Source of the DNA: an uncultured Collinsella sp.
GTDB taxonomy: Bacteria; Actinomycetota; Coriobacteriia; Coriobacteriales; Coriobacteriaceae
Length of the DNA: 5,963 nucleotides
Reading direction: 5' to 3'
Assembly (NCBI GenBank): GCA_900555765.1
Contig: USMA01000069.1
Coordinates: forward strand, 1 to 5,963
Below, one piece after another: positions 1 through 5,885 of this stretch. Both the position numbers and the translations under genes were made by a program. Position 1 is the stretch's first letter. Each line of letters opens with the position of its first letter. The notes beneath the pieces were generated by a model that was not told the DNA's origin, ran no database searches, and worked only from the letters and a program-made list of their open reading frames with translations.

Positions 1-555
1 CCGCTCGTTCACGGAAAAATAACAGCCCGCATTACGCGCGCGGACGAGTTCGTCCGAAGTACCGCTAAACCAGTGGAAGATGATAGCGGGGGAGTCGGGG
101 TTTGGGATGAGTAGTCCATGCGATTCGAGGACGTCCAGTACGGCTCCTGCTGAACGAACGGCGTGAATTGATATCACTCGCCCGGTAAGAGGATGCTGCA
201 CGAGTGTATCGCAGAGCCAGTCAAATGCCTGTATTTGTAGCGGCTCACTTAAGGCAAAACGAGCGGAAAAGTCAAGTCCGACTTCGCCGATGTAGCGCTC
301 TTGGGCAGCAAACTCGCAAAGCAGGTTGACTTCGGCGGGACCGCAGCGGCCGTCGGCGAGCCCCCAGGGGTGCAGCCCAACGCCGGCGATGATGCTGGGT
401 GGGCGACGGGCGCGCGCGTTTGCGGCCGATAAGTCGTGTGGGTCGACCCCGCAGTAAAAGAGCCCCTGACCCGACGCCGCCGACTCACTGGCTGCAGCAT
501 CGGGGCCGAGCATCAAATCAAGATGACATTGCGTGTCAAAGAATTGCGGTTCCAT
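1..555 (-). CDS. TatD-family metal-dependent hydrolase, 3' end beyond window
   Basis: An open frame reads from ATG at 555 leftwards for 185 codons and leaves the window without a stop, so the C-terminus is missing. Family signatures appear in order: FDTQCHLD (6-13), GVGLHPW (58-64), YIGEVGLDFS (88-97), SIHAV (129-133) and IIFHWFSGT (158-166). TatD proteins are TIM-barrel metal-dependent nucleases or hydrolases. Visible expected ligands are H11, E91, H131 and H161; the late Asp would lie outside the window. The first metal ligand, normally His in the HxH motif, is Gln9 here, so activity may be altered. The next Met is residue 15, after the motif, so ATG 555 is the only sensible start. No good Shine-Dalgarno is seen. 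The start lies 14 bases after the tcdA stop, suggesting co-transcription and perhaps coupled translation. The family call is firm; the true substrate is unknown. Confidence 0.85.
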   Translation of the reverse strand, partial: MEPQFFDTQCHLDLMLGPDAAASESAASGQGLFYCGVDPHDLSAANARARRPPSIIAGVGLHPWGLADGRCGPAEVNLLCEFAAQERYIGEVGLDFSARFALSEPLQIQAFDWLCDTLVQHPLTGRVISIHAVRSAGAVLDVLESHGLLIPNPDSPAIIFHWFSGTSDELVRARNAGCYFSVNER

Positions 556-569
556 CGCAGGACATTCTG

Positions 570-1364
570 CTAGTCCAGGCGTTGGCCGTCGGCGCGTACG
601 CGCTCGGTGCCGCGCCCGCTGATCTGGCGGATAACCTCGCCGGCAATCATCTGACCCATGATGGGCGGCATAAAGCTGGCGGTACCCAACTCGGTACGCT
701 CGTGGATGTTGGACGGGTCGCGGGGGCGGGTCTTAACCGATTCCTCGCAGCTAAACAGCACGTGCAGACTCTTGATTCCGCGCTTCTTACATTCTTTGCG
801 CATGATGCGGCTCATGGGGTCACGTACCGTATCGAAAATGTCGGCAAAGCGGAGGCACTCGGGATGGAGCTTGTTGGCCCCGCCCATGGAGCTAACCAAA
901 CGAATGTCGTGGTCCTGAGCATATTTGGCAATGGTGAGCTTGGCCGAGATGGTGTCGATGGCGTCGACGACGTAGCCGAGCTTGCCGTCCGTCTGCTCCA
1001 ACACGCTCGCGAAGAACTCGTCGATGTTGTCGCTCAGCAGGTATTCGGTGCGTTTGATAACGGTGGCGGTGGGATTGATGTCGTGGATCATGGCTTCCAT
1101 AACATCGACCTTGCGCTTGTCGATAGTGCTGTGAAAGGCGATAGCCTGGCGATTGATATTGCTGGGCGCGACGATGTCCTTGTCCAGAATGACGAAATGA
1201 CCAATGCCGCCGCGGGCGAGTGCCTCGCAGCAGTTGGAGCCCACGCCTCCGCAGCCGAGCACCAACACCGTAGCATCGGCGAGCTTATCGAGTGCCTCGC
1301 GGCCCATGATGATCTCGAGCTTGGTGTCGCGTGTCTCGACGAGAGCGGCAGCGGTTTCGGTCAT
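570..1364 (-). CDS. tcdA: tRNA threonylcarbamoyladenosine dehydratase (TcdA/CsdL, E1-like)
   Basis: This cytoplasmic enzyme uses ATP to convert t6A at position 37 of ANN-decoding tRNAs into the cyclic form ct6A. Counted from ATG 1364 the protein has 264 residues, close to the roughly 268 of E. coli TcdA. The ThiF/E1 nucleotide-binding loop GCGGVGS is at 37-43, with D61 and the NINRQ motif (69-73) typical of adenylating E1-like proteins. VVDAIDT (132-138) and SSMGGANK (158-165) follow, then the basic SRIMRKECKKRGI segment (185-197) typical of TcdA rather than ThiF or MoeB. There is no ubiquitin-like partner gene next to it. An upstream in-frame ATG at 1370 would directly abut GGAGG with no spacing, whereas ATG 1364 has a 6-base spacing, so 1364 is preferred. 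It is probably the first gene of an operon with the TatD-like gene. Confidence 0.92.
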   Translation of the reverse strand: MTETAAALVETRDTKLEIIMGREALDKLADATVLVLGCGGVGSNCCEALARGGIGHFVILDKDIVAPSNINRQAIAFHSTIDKRKVDVMEAMIHDINPTATVIKRTEYLLSDNIDEFFASVLEQTDGKLGYVVDAIDTISAKLTIAKYAQDHDIRLVSSMGGANKLHPECLRFADIFDTVRDPMSRIMRKECKKRGIKSLHVLFSCEESVKTRPRDPSNIHERTELGTASFMPPIMGQMIAGEVIRQISGRGTERVRADGQRLD

Positions 1365-1370
1365 AGACAT

Positions 1371-1375
1371 CCTCC
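1371..1375 (-). promoter_or_regulatory. Ribosome binding site of tcdA that decides the start
   Basis: GGAGG on the minus strand. The first ATG (1370-1368) follows with zero spacing and the second (1364-1362) follows after six bases. Ribosomes normally need about 5-9 bases, so this site argues for the shorter protein. Confidence 0.7.
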
Positions 1376-1408
1376 GATGGGGAAGCGAATCGTGTTTTAG
1401 CTATCGCC

Positions 1409-1414
1409 ATTATA
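1409..1414 (-). promoter_or_regulatory. Probable -10 box of the tcdA promoter
   Basis: A perfect TATAAT on the minus strand, 44 bases upstream of the tcdA start, which would give a leader of about 35-40 bases. At 17-base spacing the -35 region (1437-1432) reads TCAAAT, a poor match, so the promoter may be weak or activator-assisted. A 5-2-5 inverted repeat (AGCCC-TT-GGGCT, 1437-1448) overlaps the -35 position. Confidence 0.5.
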
Positions 1415-1450
1415 GGTGTTATCGCGATTCCATTTGAGCCCTTGGGCTTG

Positions 1451-1479
1451 TTGAAATGGGATCGGGGTTCGCATAAGAT
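1451..1479 (+). promoter_or_regulatory. Candidate sigma-70 promoter pointing toward the orphan terminator
   Basis: TTGAAA (1451-1456) and TAAGAT (1474-1479) are separated by exactly 17 bases, 5/6 and 4/6 matches to consensus. Initiation near 1486 would produce a transcript of about 96 bases ending at the terminator at 1545-1581. It lies back to back with the tcdA promoter. This is a pattern match only. Confidence 0.4.
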
Positions 1480-1485
1480 TGAAGC

Positions 1486-1581
1486 AGATGGCACCCGTTG
1501 CAGCGGGTTGGCCAACTCAAAAACACGTTTGTAGCGTGAGAAGTGGCCGTCTTCGCATTACGCGGAGGCGGCTATTTTTTT
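1486..1581 (+). ncRNA. Candidate small RNA in the tcdA-sdpR spacer
   Basis: The stretch lies between a plus-strand promoter-like sequence and a strong plus-strand terminator, in a spacer with no plus-strand gene upstream for that terminator to serve. Possible hairpins are ACCCG/CGGGT (1493-1497 with 1504-1508), CACG/CGTG (1524-1527 with 1535-1538) and the terminator stem. It does not resemble tRNA, tmRNA, the SRP RNA or any riboswitch I can recognise. Its start is estimated from the -10 box. Alternatives are a relic terminator of a lost gene, or a stop for antisense transcription across tcdA. Confidence 0.3.
1545..1581 (+). terminator. Strong intrinsic terminator upstream of sdpR
   Basis: A 12-base-pair stem pairs 1545-1556 with 1562-1573, including three G-U pairs, around the loop ATTAC. 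It is followed by seven T residues (1575-1581). There is no matching T-run on the minus side, so it acts on plus-strand transcription. It insulates the sdpR promoter and no known plus-strand gene precedes it. Confidence 0.8.
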
Positions 1582-1591
1582 GAGTACAAGA

Positions 1592-1615
1592 TTAGATAGT
1601 TAGACAAACATCTAA
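1592..1615. promoter_or_regulatory. Candidate operator for SdpR
   Basis: TTAGAT (1592-1597) and ATCTAA (1610-1615) form a perfect inverted repeat. A further copy, TTAGAC (1600-1605), makes a nested TTAGA-N6-TCTAA dyad (1600-1604 with 1611-1615). These half-sites cover the -35 box of the sdpR promoter, where a repressor would block RNA polymerase. SdpR and other ArsR-family proteins commonly repress their own operons; assigning this dyad to SdpR is inference from position and symmetry. Confidence 0.5.
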
Positions 1616-1629
1616 ATATCGAGTATAGT
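1601..1629 (+). promoter_or_regulatory. Promoter of the sdpR-sdpI operon
   Basis: TAGACA (1601-1606, 5/6) and TATAGT (1624-1629, 5/6) are separated by 17 bases, close to the sigma-70 consensus. Transcription would start near 1636, giving a leader of under 30 bases. The -35 box is embedded in the TTAGA/TCTAA dyad. Confidence 0.7.
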
Positions 1630-1653
1630 GTGCGCGTCATGAGAGATGATGAG

Positions 1654-1660
1654 AGGAGGT
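1654..1660 (+). promoter_or_regulatory. Ribosome binding site of sdpR
   Basis: AGGAGGT lies just before ATG 1664, with about four bases from GGAGG to the start codon. An upstream in-frame ATG at 1646 would contain this site inside the coding region and has no ribosome binding site of its own, so 1664 is chosen. Confidence 0.7.
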
Positions 1661-1663
1661 CTT

Positions 1664-1942
1664 ATGCCGGGAGAGGGTTTTAAGGCGCTTGCCGATCCAA
1701 CGCGACGGCGCATTTTGGAGTTGCTGCGCGAGGGCAATTGCACGGCGGGGGAGCTTGCCGAGCATTTCGATATCAGTAAGCCGTCGCTGAGCCATCACTT
1801 GGCGACGCTCAAAAACGCCGGGTTGGTGACCGACGAGCGCCATGGCCAAAACATCGTATACAGCTTAAACACCACCGTCATGCAGGATTTGATTGGCTGG
1901 TTTATGGGTTTTACAAACACGGAAGGTGATAAGGATGAATAA
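1664..1942 (+). CDS. sdpR: SdpR-type ArsR-family autorepressor
   Basis: A 92-residue winged-helix DNA-binding protein, the usual size for SdpR. FKALADPTRRRILELL (6-21) is the family's first helix pair. TAGELAEHFDISKPSLSHHL (27-46) is the helix-turn-helix, and DERHGQNIVYSLN (57-69) is the beta wing. It has no CxC metal-binding motif on the recognition helix, so it is unlikely to be a metal sensor. In Bacillus subtilis SdpR represses the sdpRI operon and is sequestered at the membrane by SdpI bound to toxin SdpC; the adjacent SdpI-like gene makes a similar circuit plausible. The gene has its own promoter with a dyad over the -35 box, and its end overlaps sdpI by 8 bases. The signal that relieves repression is not evident. 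Confidence 0.88.
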   Translation: MPGEGFKALADPTRRRILELLREGNCTAGELAEHFDISKPSLSHHLATLKNAGLVTDERHGQNIVYSLNTTVMQDLIGWFMGFTNTEGDKDE

Positions 1943-2639
1943 CGAAAACAAGGGCATTCACCCCTCGGGGGTATCGTCGCGCGTGTGGATTGCGCTGGGC
2001 GCGCTGTGCGTCGCCAATGTCGTAGCGCACCTCATGGTGATGCCGAGCTTGCCTGCGCAGATTCCCACGCACTGGGGCGCGAACGGCGCCGTCGACGGTT
2101 GGGGTCCTAGCTGGATGGCCTCCGCGCTCGGCGTGCTGCCTCTGGCGCTTCTCGCAATGTTCTGCGTGGTGCCGCGCATCGACCCCAAAGGTGAGGCATA
2201 TCGAACCTCGGGCAAGTTCTACCAGGGCTTCGTAATCGCCTTCACCTTGTTCATGTGCGCCATAAGCTGGCTGGGAGAGCTTACGGTCTGGGGCGTGGAG
2301 CCGGCGGTCGGTTCGGTTAACGTGCTGATTTCCGGTGTTGTCGGTTTGCTGTTCATCGGCGTAGGCAACTACTTGCCGCGTGTGAAGCAGAACTATACGC
2401 TCGGTATCAAGACACCCTGGGCGCTTGCCGATCCCGAGAACTGGCGCCGTACGCAGCGTTTTGGCGGCGCCTGCTTTATGGTGCTGGGTATTGGCCTGAT
2501 TGTGATGGGCGTGGCAGGCAGCGTGCTTTCGAGTGAAGTCGTCGCCGCGGTGATTGCGGTTCTGGCGTTTGGTTCGGTCGGAGCCATCTACGTCTACTCG
2601 TATCTGCTGTGGCGCAAATCGCAGCGCGCCGCTCGTTAA
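1935..2639 (+). CDS. sdpI: SdpI-family membrane protein (immunity/signal transduction)
   Basis: A 234-residue integral membrane protein with about six hydrophobic helices: 16-36, 60-79, 97-119, 125-144, 178-197 and 202-226. After helix 1 comes LPAQIPTHWGANGAVDGWG (39-57), the DUF1648 signature. After helix 4 comes the SdpI signature NYLPRVKQNYTLGIKTPWAL (145-164), then NWRRTQRFGG (169-178). B. subtilis SdpI protects against the SdpC toxin and recruits SdpR to the membrane; most relatives elsewhere have unknown ligands. ATG 1935 sits inside the last codons of sdpR (overlap 1935-1942), with AAGGTG at 1923-1928 as ribosome binding site, suggesting translational coupling. A longer frame from TTG 1893 is rejected for lack of such a site. 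No toxin gene is in view. Confidence 0.88.
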   Translation: MNNENKGIHPSGVSSRVWIALGALCVANVVAHLMVMPSLPAQIPTHWGANGAVDGWGPSWMASALGVLPLALLAMFCVVPRIDPKGEAYRTSGKFYQGFVIAFTLFMCAISWLGELTVWGVEPAVGSVNVLISGVVGLLFIGVGNYLPRVKQNYTLGIKTPWALADPENWRRTQRFGGACFMVLGIGLIVMGVAGSVLSSEVVAAVIAVLAFGSVGAIYVYSYLLWRKSQRAAR

Positions 2640-2705
2640 GGTTGCGGAAAACTAGCGTACGCAGTTCATAGTATGTTCCGGGGGACTTTTCCCAGGTAGT
2701 ATTAG

Positions 2706-2732
2706 GGGGTATGGGCAACCATGCCCCTTTTT
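2706..2732 (+). terminator. Intrinsic terminator after sdpI
   Basis: GGGGTATGG (2706-2714) pairs with CCATGCCCC (2719-2727) around a GCAA tetraloop of the stable GNRA type, followed by TTTTT (2728-2732). It lies 66 bases after the sdpI stop and about 90 bases before ettA. The simplest role is ending the sdpRI transcript. If the ettA promoter lies upstream in 2640-2700, it could instead act as an attenuator in the ettA leader. Confidence 0.8.
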
Positions 2733-2823
2733 CGTTACGTTTCAGAGCTGGTTCCCTCATTTCGTTTCCACTAAAGCGAATCAAGAATAGGGAAACAGCA
2801 GGTAGAAAGGATAGAACAGGCAA
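2733..2823 (+). other. ettA leader: no clear promoter, two competing hairpins, weak RBS
   Basis: I find no promoter with two good boxes here. TTCCCT (2752-2757) can pair with AGGGAA (2789-2794), while GTTTCC (2764-2769) can pair with GGAAAC (2791-2796); the two pairings exclude each other. AAAGGA (2806-2811) is 12 bases from the ettA start, far for a ribosome binding site, and AGG at 2818-2820 is short, so the site is weak. Confidence 0.35.
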
Positions 2824-4503
2824 ATGGCGGAGTTTATCTACCAGATGTATCAGGCTCGCAAGGCCCATGGCGACAAGGTGATCCTTGACGACGTGACCCT
2901 GAGCTTCTACCCCGGTGCCAAGCTCGGCGTCGTGGGCCCCAACGGTATGGGCAAGTCGACCCTGCTCAAGACCATGGCCGGCATCGAGGAGGGCTCCAAC
3001 GGCGATGCCAGGCTCACCCCCGGCTACACCGTGGGCATCCTGCAGCAGGAGCCGCCGCTCGACGACGACAAGACCGTCATCGAGAACGTGCGCATGGCGT
3101 TTGGCGACATGATTGCCAAGGTCGATCGCTTCAACAAGATCGGCGAGGAGATGTGCGACCCGGACTGCGACATGGACGCCCTCATGGCCGAGATGGGCAA
3201 GCTCCAGGACGAGATCGACGCCGCTGACGGCTGGGATATCGATTCCAAGCTCGGCCAGGCCATGGACGCCCTGCAGCTGCCCGATTCCGACATGCCGGTC
3301 AACGTGCTTTCCGGCGGCGAGCGCCGTCGCGTGGCCCTGTGCAAGCTGCTGCTCGAGGCTCCCGACCTGCTGCTGCTTGACGAGCCCACAAACCACCTAG
3401 ACGCTGAGTCGATCCTGTGGCTCGAGCACTTCCTTCACAACTACCAGGGCGCGGTGCTTGCCGTCACGCACGATCGCTACTTCCTGGATAACGTTGCCGA
3501 GTGGATCTGCGAGGTCGACCGCGGCCACCTGTACCCGTACAAGGGCAACTACTCCACGTATCTGGAGACCAAGGCCGCCCGTATCGAGGCGCAGGGCAAC
3601 CGCGATGCCAAGCTCGCCAAGCGCATGGAGGCCGAGCTCGAGTGGGTACGCAGTTCGCCCAAGGCTCGCCAGGCCAAGAACAAGGCTCGTCTGGCTCGCT
3701 ACGAGGAGATGGAGGCCGAGGCCCGCGCAAGCCAGAAGCTCGACTGGACCGATATCCGCATTCCCGTTGGACCGCGTTTGGGTAACAAGGTGCTCGAGGC
3801 CCATCACCTGCACAAGGAATTCGACGGTCGCGTGCTCATCGACGACCTTTCTTTCACCCTGCCGCGTAACGGCATCGTGGGCGTCATCGGTCCCAACGGT
3901 GTGGGCAAGACTACGCTCTTCAAGACCATCGTGGGCCTGGAGCCGCTGACTTCGGGCGAGCTCGAGGTGGGCGAGACCGTCAAGATCTCCTATGTCGATC
4001 AGAACCGTTCTGGCATCGATCCCGATAAGAACCTGTGGGAGGTCGTCTCGGATGGCCTGGACCACATGATGGTCGGCGAGACCGAGGTCCCCAGCCGCGC
4101 GTACGTGGCGAGCTTTGGCTTTAAGGGCCAGGACCAGCAGAAGCGTGCTGGCGTACTCTCCGGTGGTGAGCGCAATCGTCTGAACCTGGCGCTCACGCTC
4201 AAGCAGGGCGGCAACCTGCTGCTCCTCGACGAGCCCACGAACGATCTCGACGTCGAGACGCTTTCCTCACTCGAAGCGGCGCTGCTCGAGTTCCCGGGCT
4301 GCTCGGTGGTTATTAGCCACGACCGTATGTTCCTGGACCGCGTCGCCACGCACATTCTGGCGTGGGAGGGCACCGACGAGAATCCGGGCAACTGGTATTG
4401 GTTTGAGGGCAACTTTGAGGCCTATCAGGCCAACCGTATCGAGCGCCTGGGCGAGGACGCAGCCCAGCCGCATCGTATTCACCGCAAGCTGACGCGTGAT
4501 TAG
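2824..4503 (+). CDS. ettA: Energy-dependent translational throttle protein EttA (ABC-F ATPase)
   Basis: A 559-residue soluble ABC-F protein, close to E. coli EttA (555). It binds the ribosomal E site and, depending on ATP/ADP state, gates entry of the first peptide bond into elongation. Two ATPase domains are intact. Domain 1 has Walker A GPNGMGKST (38-46), signature LSGGE (162-166), Walker B LLLLDEPTN (182-190, catalytic E187) and H216. Domain 2 has Walker A GPNGVGKTT (356-364), LSGGE (445-449), LLLLDEPTN (465-473, E470) and H499. An arm insertion lies around 95-138. The inter-domain linker with ELEWVRSSPKARQAKNKARL (271-290) is the tRNA-interacting motif diagnostic of EttA. There are no membrane segments, so it is not a transporter. 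The N-terminal sequence aligns with EttA from residue 1, which fixes the start despite the weak ribosome binding site. Codons are strongly biased to C-ending forms, as in well-expressed genes. It converges with the unknown gene to its right. Confidence 0.96.
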   Translation: MAEFIYQMYQARKAHGDKVILDDVTLSFYPGAKLGVVGPNGMGKSTLLKTMAGIEEGSNGDARLTPGYTVGILQQEPPLDDDKTVIENVRMAFGDMIAKVDRFNKIGEEMCDPDCDMDALMAEMGKLQDEIDAADGWDIDSKLGQAMDALQLPDSDMPVNVLSGGERRRVALCKLLLEAPDLLLLDEPTNHLDAESILWLEHFLHNYQGAVLAVTHDRYFLDNVAEWICEVDRGHLYPYKGNYSTYLETKAARIEAQGNRDAKLAKRMEAELEWVRSSPKARQAKNKARLARYEEMEAEARASQKLDWTDIRIPVGPRLGNKVLEAHHLHKEFDGRVLIDDLSFTLPRNGIVGVIGPNGVGKTTLFKTIVGLEPLTSGELEVGETVKISYVDQNRSGIDPDKNLWEVVSDGLDHMMVGETEVPSRAYVASFGFKGQDQQKRAGVLSGGERNRLNLALTLKQGGNLLLLDEPTNDLDVETLSSLEAALLEFPGCSVVISHDRMFLDRVATHILAWEGTDENPGNWYWFEGNFEAYQANRIERLGEDAAQPHRIHRKLTRD

Positions 4504-4529
4504 TCGAGCTCAGGTGACCTAACGAGAAA

Positions 4530-4562
4530 GGGACGATAACCTTGGGGTTATCGTCCCTATTT
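4530..4562. terminator. Shared terminator between convergent ettA and the 435-residue gene
   Basis: GGGACGATAACC (4530-4541) pairs perfectly over 12 bases with GGTTATCGTCCC (4546-4557), loop TTGG. The plus side continues TATTTG. The minus side continues CTTTCTC, so both tails are modestly T-rich and it likely stops transcription from both directions. It starts 26 bases after the ettA stop and ends just 3' of the opposing stop codon. Confidence 0.85.
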
Positions 4563-4563
4563 G

Positions 4564-5871
4564 TTACTTGGTAGAAGGCTCGACTTTATCGATGGCCCAG
4601 GTGGATCCGAGGCCACCGGTGGTGTTGCGGCGGATGCGCACGGTAACCTCGCGGCGCTCGCCGGCCTGCGTGTAGCGCAGGGGGAAGCTTGCGCGGTTTC
4701 GCGCGGCCTCGATGGTACCGCGCTCGCGGGCGCTCCAGTAGTACTCGCCGACGATGCCGAGGGTATCGGCGCCGTAGGGGAGATAGGTCGACAACTGGTG
4801 CAGAAGCGGGCCGGGGCAGAAGACCTCGGTTGCGAAATCGACGGGGAAGTCCTCGGGGATGGCGGGCGCTGCAGGTGCGGGGGTTGGGGCCGCTGCGGGT
4901 GCCGGAGCCGGTGCCGGTGCGGGAAGTTGGTCGCAAGCAGAGGCGGGCACGGATTCGATGACGGGTGCGGGCTCCGGCGGCGCTTCCGGCTTGATTGTGG
5001 AATCTGCGGGCTTCACGGTGACGGGCGCGTCTGCAGCTGCAGTTTCAATCTCAACCTGCGTTGCGTTCTCGTTCTCGATGCTCGGCTTTGTCACGACCGG
5101 CGTGGAAGCCATGGAGGTGATGCCGGCGTTGGCGTTCTCGGGGTCATAGACGACCGTGCGCGAGATAGCGGGCTGCGGCGTCTCGGGCTCCGGCGTCGAC
5201 TCGGAAGAGTCTTGATCGTCGGGCTCGTCGGACTGATCGTCTTCGGCCTCGTTGCCAAAGACATCGCTGTTTTGGAACGCAGGCGTCTCGGGCTGGTCAG
5301 CGGCTTCTTCGGTTGTCGACTTGGGAGCTTCGTTGAGCTCCACGGTGGCTTCCTGCTCGGATATGACTTCGGGATCGGTCGTGACGGCGATTTCGGTTTC
5401 GGCTTCTGCCGTTACCTCAATAGCGACTTCGATCTCTGTCTCGGGCTCGGATTCCGGCACGGCTTCAACCATGGCTTCGGGCTTGGGACGCTTAACGTGC
5501 TTGGGACGCACGGCCTTGAGGTCCTTCTCACCGCGCTTTTTCTTTTTGTAGGACTGCTTAGCGCCCTTGGCTGCCTTGGGCTTGTCCTCGCCCTTGGCAA
5601 GGGCGGCATCCCAAGCCTTGTTGGCGATGACGGTGGCATACAGGCGACCGCCCTTAAAGACGGTCAGCTTAATGCAGTCGTCGAGCTCCTCGAGCAGCTC
5701 GCGCGTGGACTCGAAGCCCAGGTCATAAGCGGTCATGTCGCCGGCGGCGAGCGCCTCCTCGACCTGCGTCATAAACGTTTGCTTGCCGCATCCGATTGCG
5801 TCGCGCAGCAGGCGATACAGATAGATGTGGTTGCCCAGCGAAAGCGTGGGCCTAACTATTGTCTTGCTCAT
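4564..5871 (-). CDS. Uncharacterised protein: N-terminal winged-helix-like domain, long disordered linker, compact C-terminal domain
   Basis: I do not recognise this 435-residue protein as a named family. Residues 1-92 form a small globular domain (LYRLLRDAIGCGK at 18-30, then LGFESTRELLEELDDCIKLT at 51-70 and GGRLYATV at 74-81). Its helix-helix-strand-wing order recalls winged-helix OST-HTH/LOTUS domains; that resemblance is inference. Residues 98-131 are Lys/Arg-rich (including KKKK) and could bind nucleic acid. Residues 137-232 are acidic, Glu/Asp/Thr/Ser-rich, and 298-339 are Pro/Ala-rich; both are probably disordered. Residues 340-435 look folded again, with GIVGEYYWSARERGTIEAAR (372-391) and an amphipathic strand region (404-430). 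No signal peptide or membrane helix is visible, so it is probably cytoplasmic. ATG 5871 follows GGAG with proper spacing; a longer frame from 5910 would run through the ribosome binding site and is rejected. Confidence 0.85.
   Translation of the reverse strand: MSKTIVRPTLSLGNHIYLYRLLRDAIGCGKQTFMTQVEEALAAGDMTAYDLGFESTRELLEELDDCIKLTVFKGGRLYATVIANKAWDAALAKGEDKPKAAKGAKQSYKKKKRGEKDLKAVRPKHVKRPKPEAMVEAVPESEPETEIEVAIEVTAEAETEIAVTTDPEVISEQEATVELNEAPKSTTEEAADQPETPAFQNSDVFGNEAEDDQSDEPDDQDSSESTPEPETPQPAISRTVVYDPENANAGITSMASTPVVTKPSIENENATQVEIETAAADAPVTVKPADSTIKPEAPPEPAPVIESVPASACDQLPAPAPAPAPAAAPTPAPAAPAIPEDFPVDFATEVFCPGPLLHQLSTYLPYGADTLGIVGEYYWSARERGTIEAARNRASFPLRYTQAGERREVTVRIRRNTTGGLGSTWAIDKVEPSTK
4855..4923 (-). 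repeat. Pro/Ala-rich low-complexity tract inside the unknown gene
   Basis: The codons for residues 317-339 alternate Ala and Pro (runs of AP, then AAAP, TPAP), using GC-rich GCx/CCx codons that read as repeated GGTGC/GGCGC-like units on the plus strand. It is a rigid extended spacer between the linker and the C-terminal domain. Such tracts are prone to length change by slippage. Confidence 0.75.
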
Positions 5872-5877
5872 GGCAAA

Positions 5878-5885
5878 TCTCCTCT
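5878..5885 (-). promoter_or_regulatory. Ribosome binding site of the 435-residue gene
   Basis: AGAGGAGA on the minus strand, six bases before ATG 5871, a strong Shine-Dalgarno match. It fixes the start at MSKTIV and excludes the 13-residue longer frame. Its upstream end overlaps the inverted repeat at 5884-5899. Confidence 0.75.

Noticed and set aside
249..500. 83-codon minus-strand frame
   Set aside because: It lies in another frame of the TatD-like gene, whose family motifs are clear in the correct frame.
399..1400. 333-codon plus-strand open frame across tcdA
   Set aside because: It is antisense to the clearly recognisable tcdA and part of the TatD-like gene, has no ribosome binding site and resembles no protein family; long antisense frames are common in GC-rich genes.
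1488..1583. 31-codon plus-strand frame beginning MAPVAAGW
   Set aside because: No ribosome binding site, and its last codons are the terminator stem and T-tract, so it would not be translated as a normal gene.
2476..3396. 306-codon minus-strand open frame over the start of ettA
   Set aside because: It overlaps unmistakable ettA and the end of sdpI on the opposite strand, crosses a terminator, and reads as a low-information mirror of the coding strand.
3397..4065. 222-codon minus-strand open frame inside ettA
   Set aside because: Antisense mirror of the ettA coding frame, with no start signal.
2824..4503. ettA considered as an antibiotic-resistance ABC-F or an ABC transporter
   Set aside because: The full-length alignment to EttA, including the short linker and arm, and the lack of membrane segments point to the housekeeping translation factor.
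4855..4923. GC-rich repeat considered as a tandem-repeat locus or CRISPR-like element
   Set aside because: It has no regular repeat-spacer structure and is explained by alternating Ala and Pro codons within a coding frame.
4859..5551. Plus-strand Ala/Gly/Ser-rich frames opposite the unknown gene
   Set aside because: They are reverse reads of the low-complexity linker, with no start signals.
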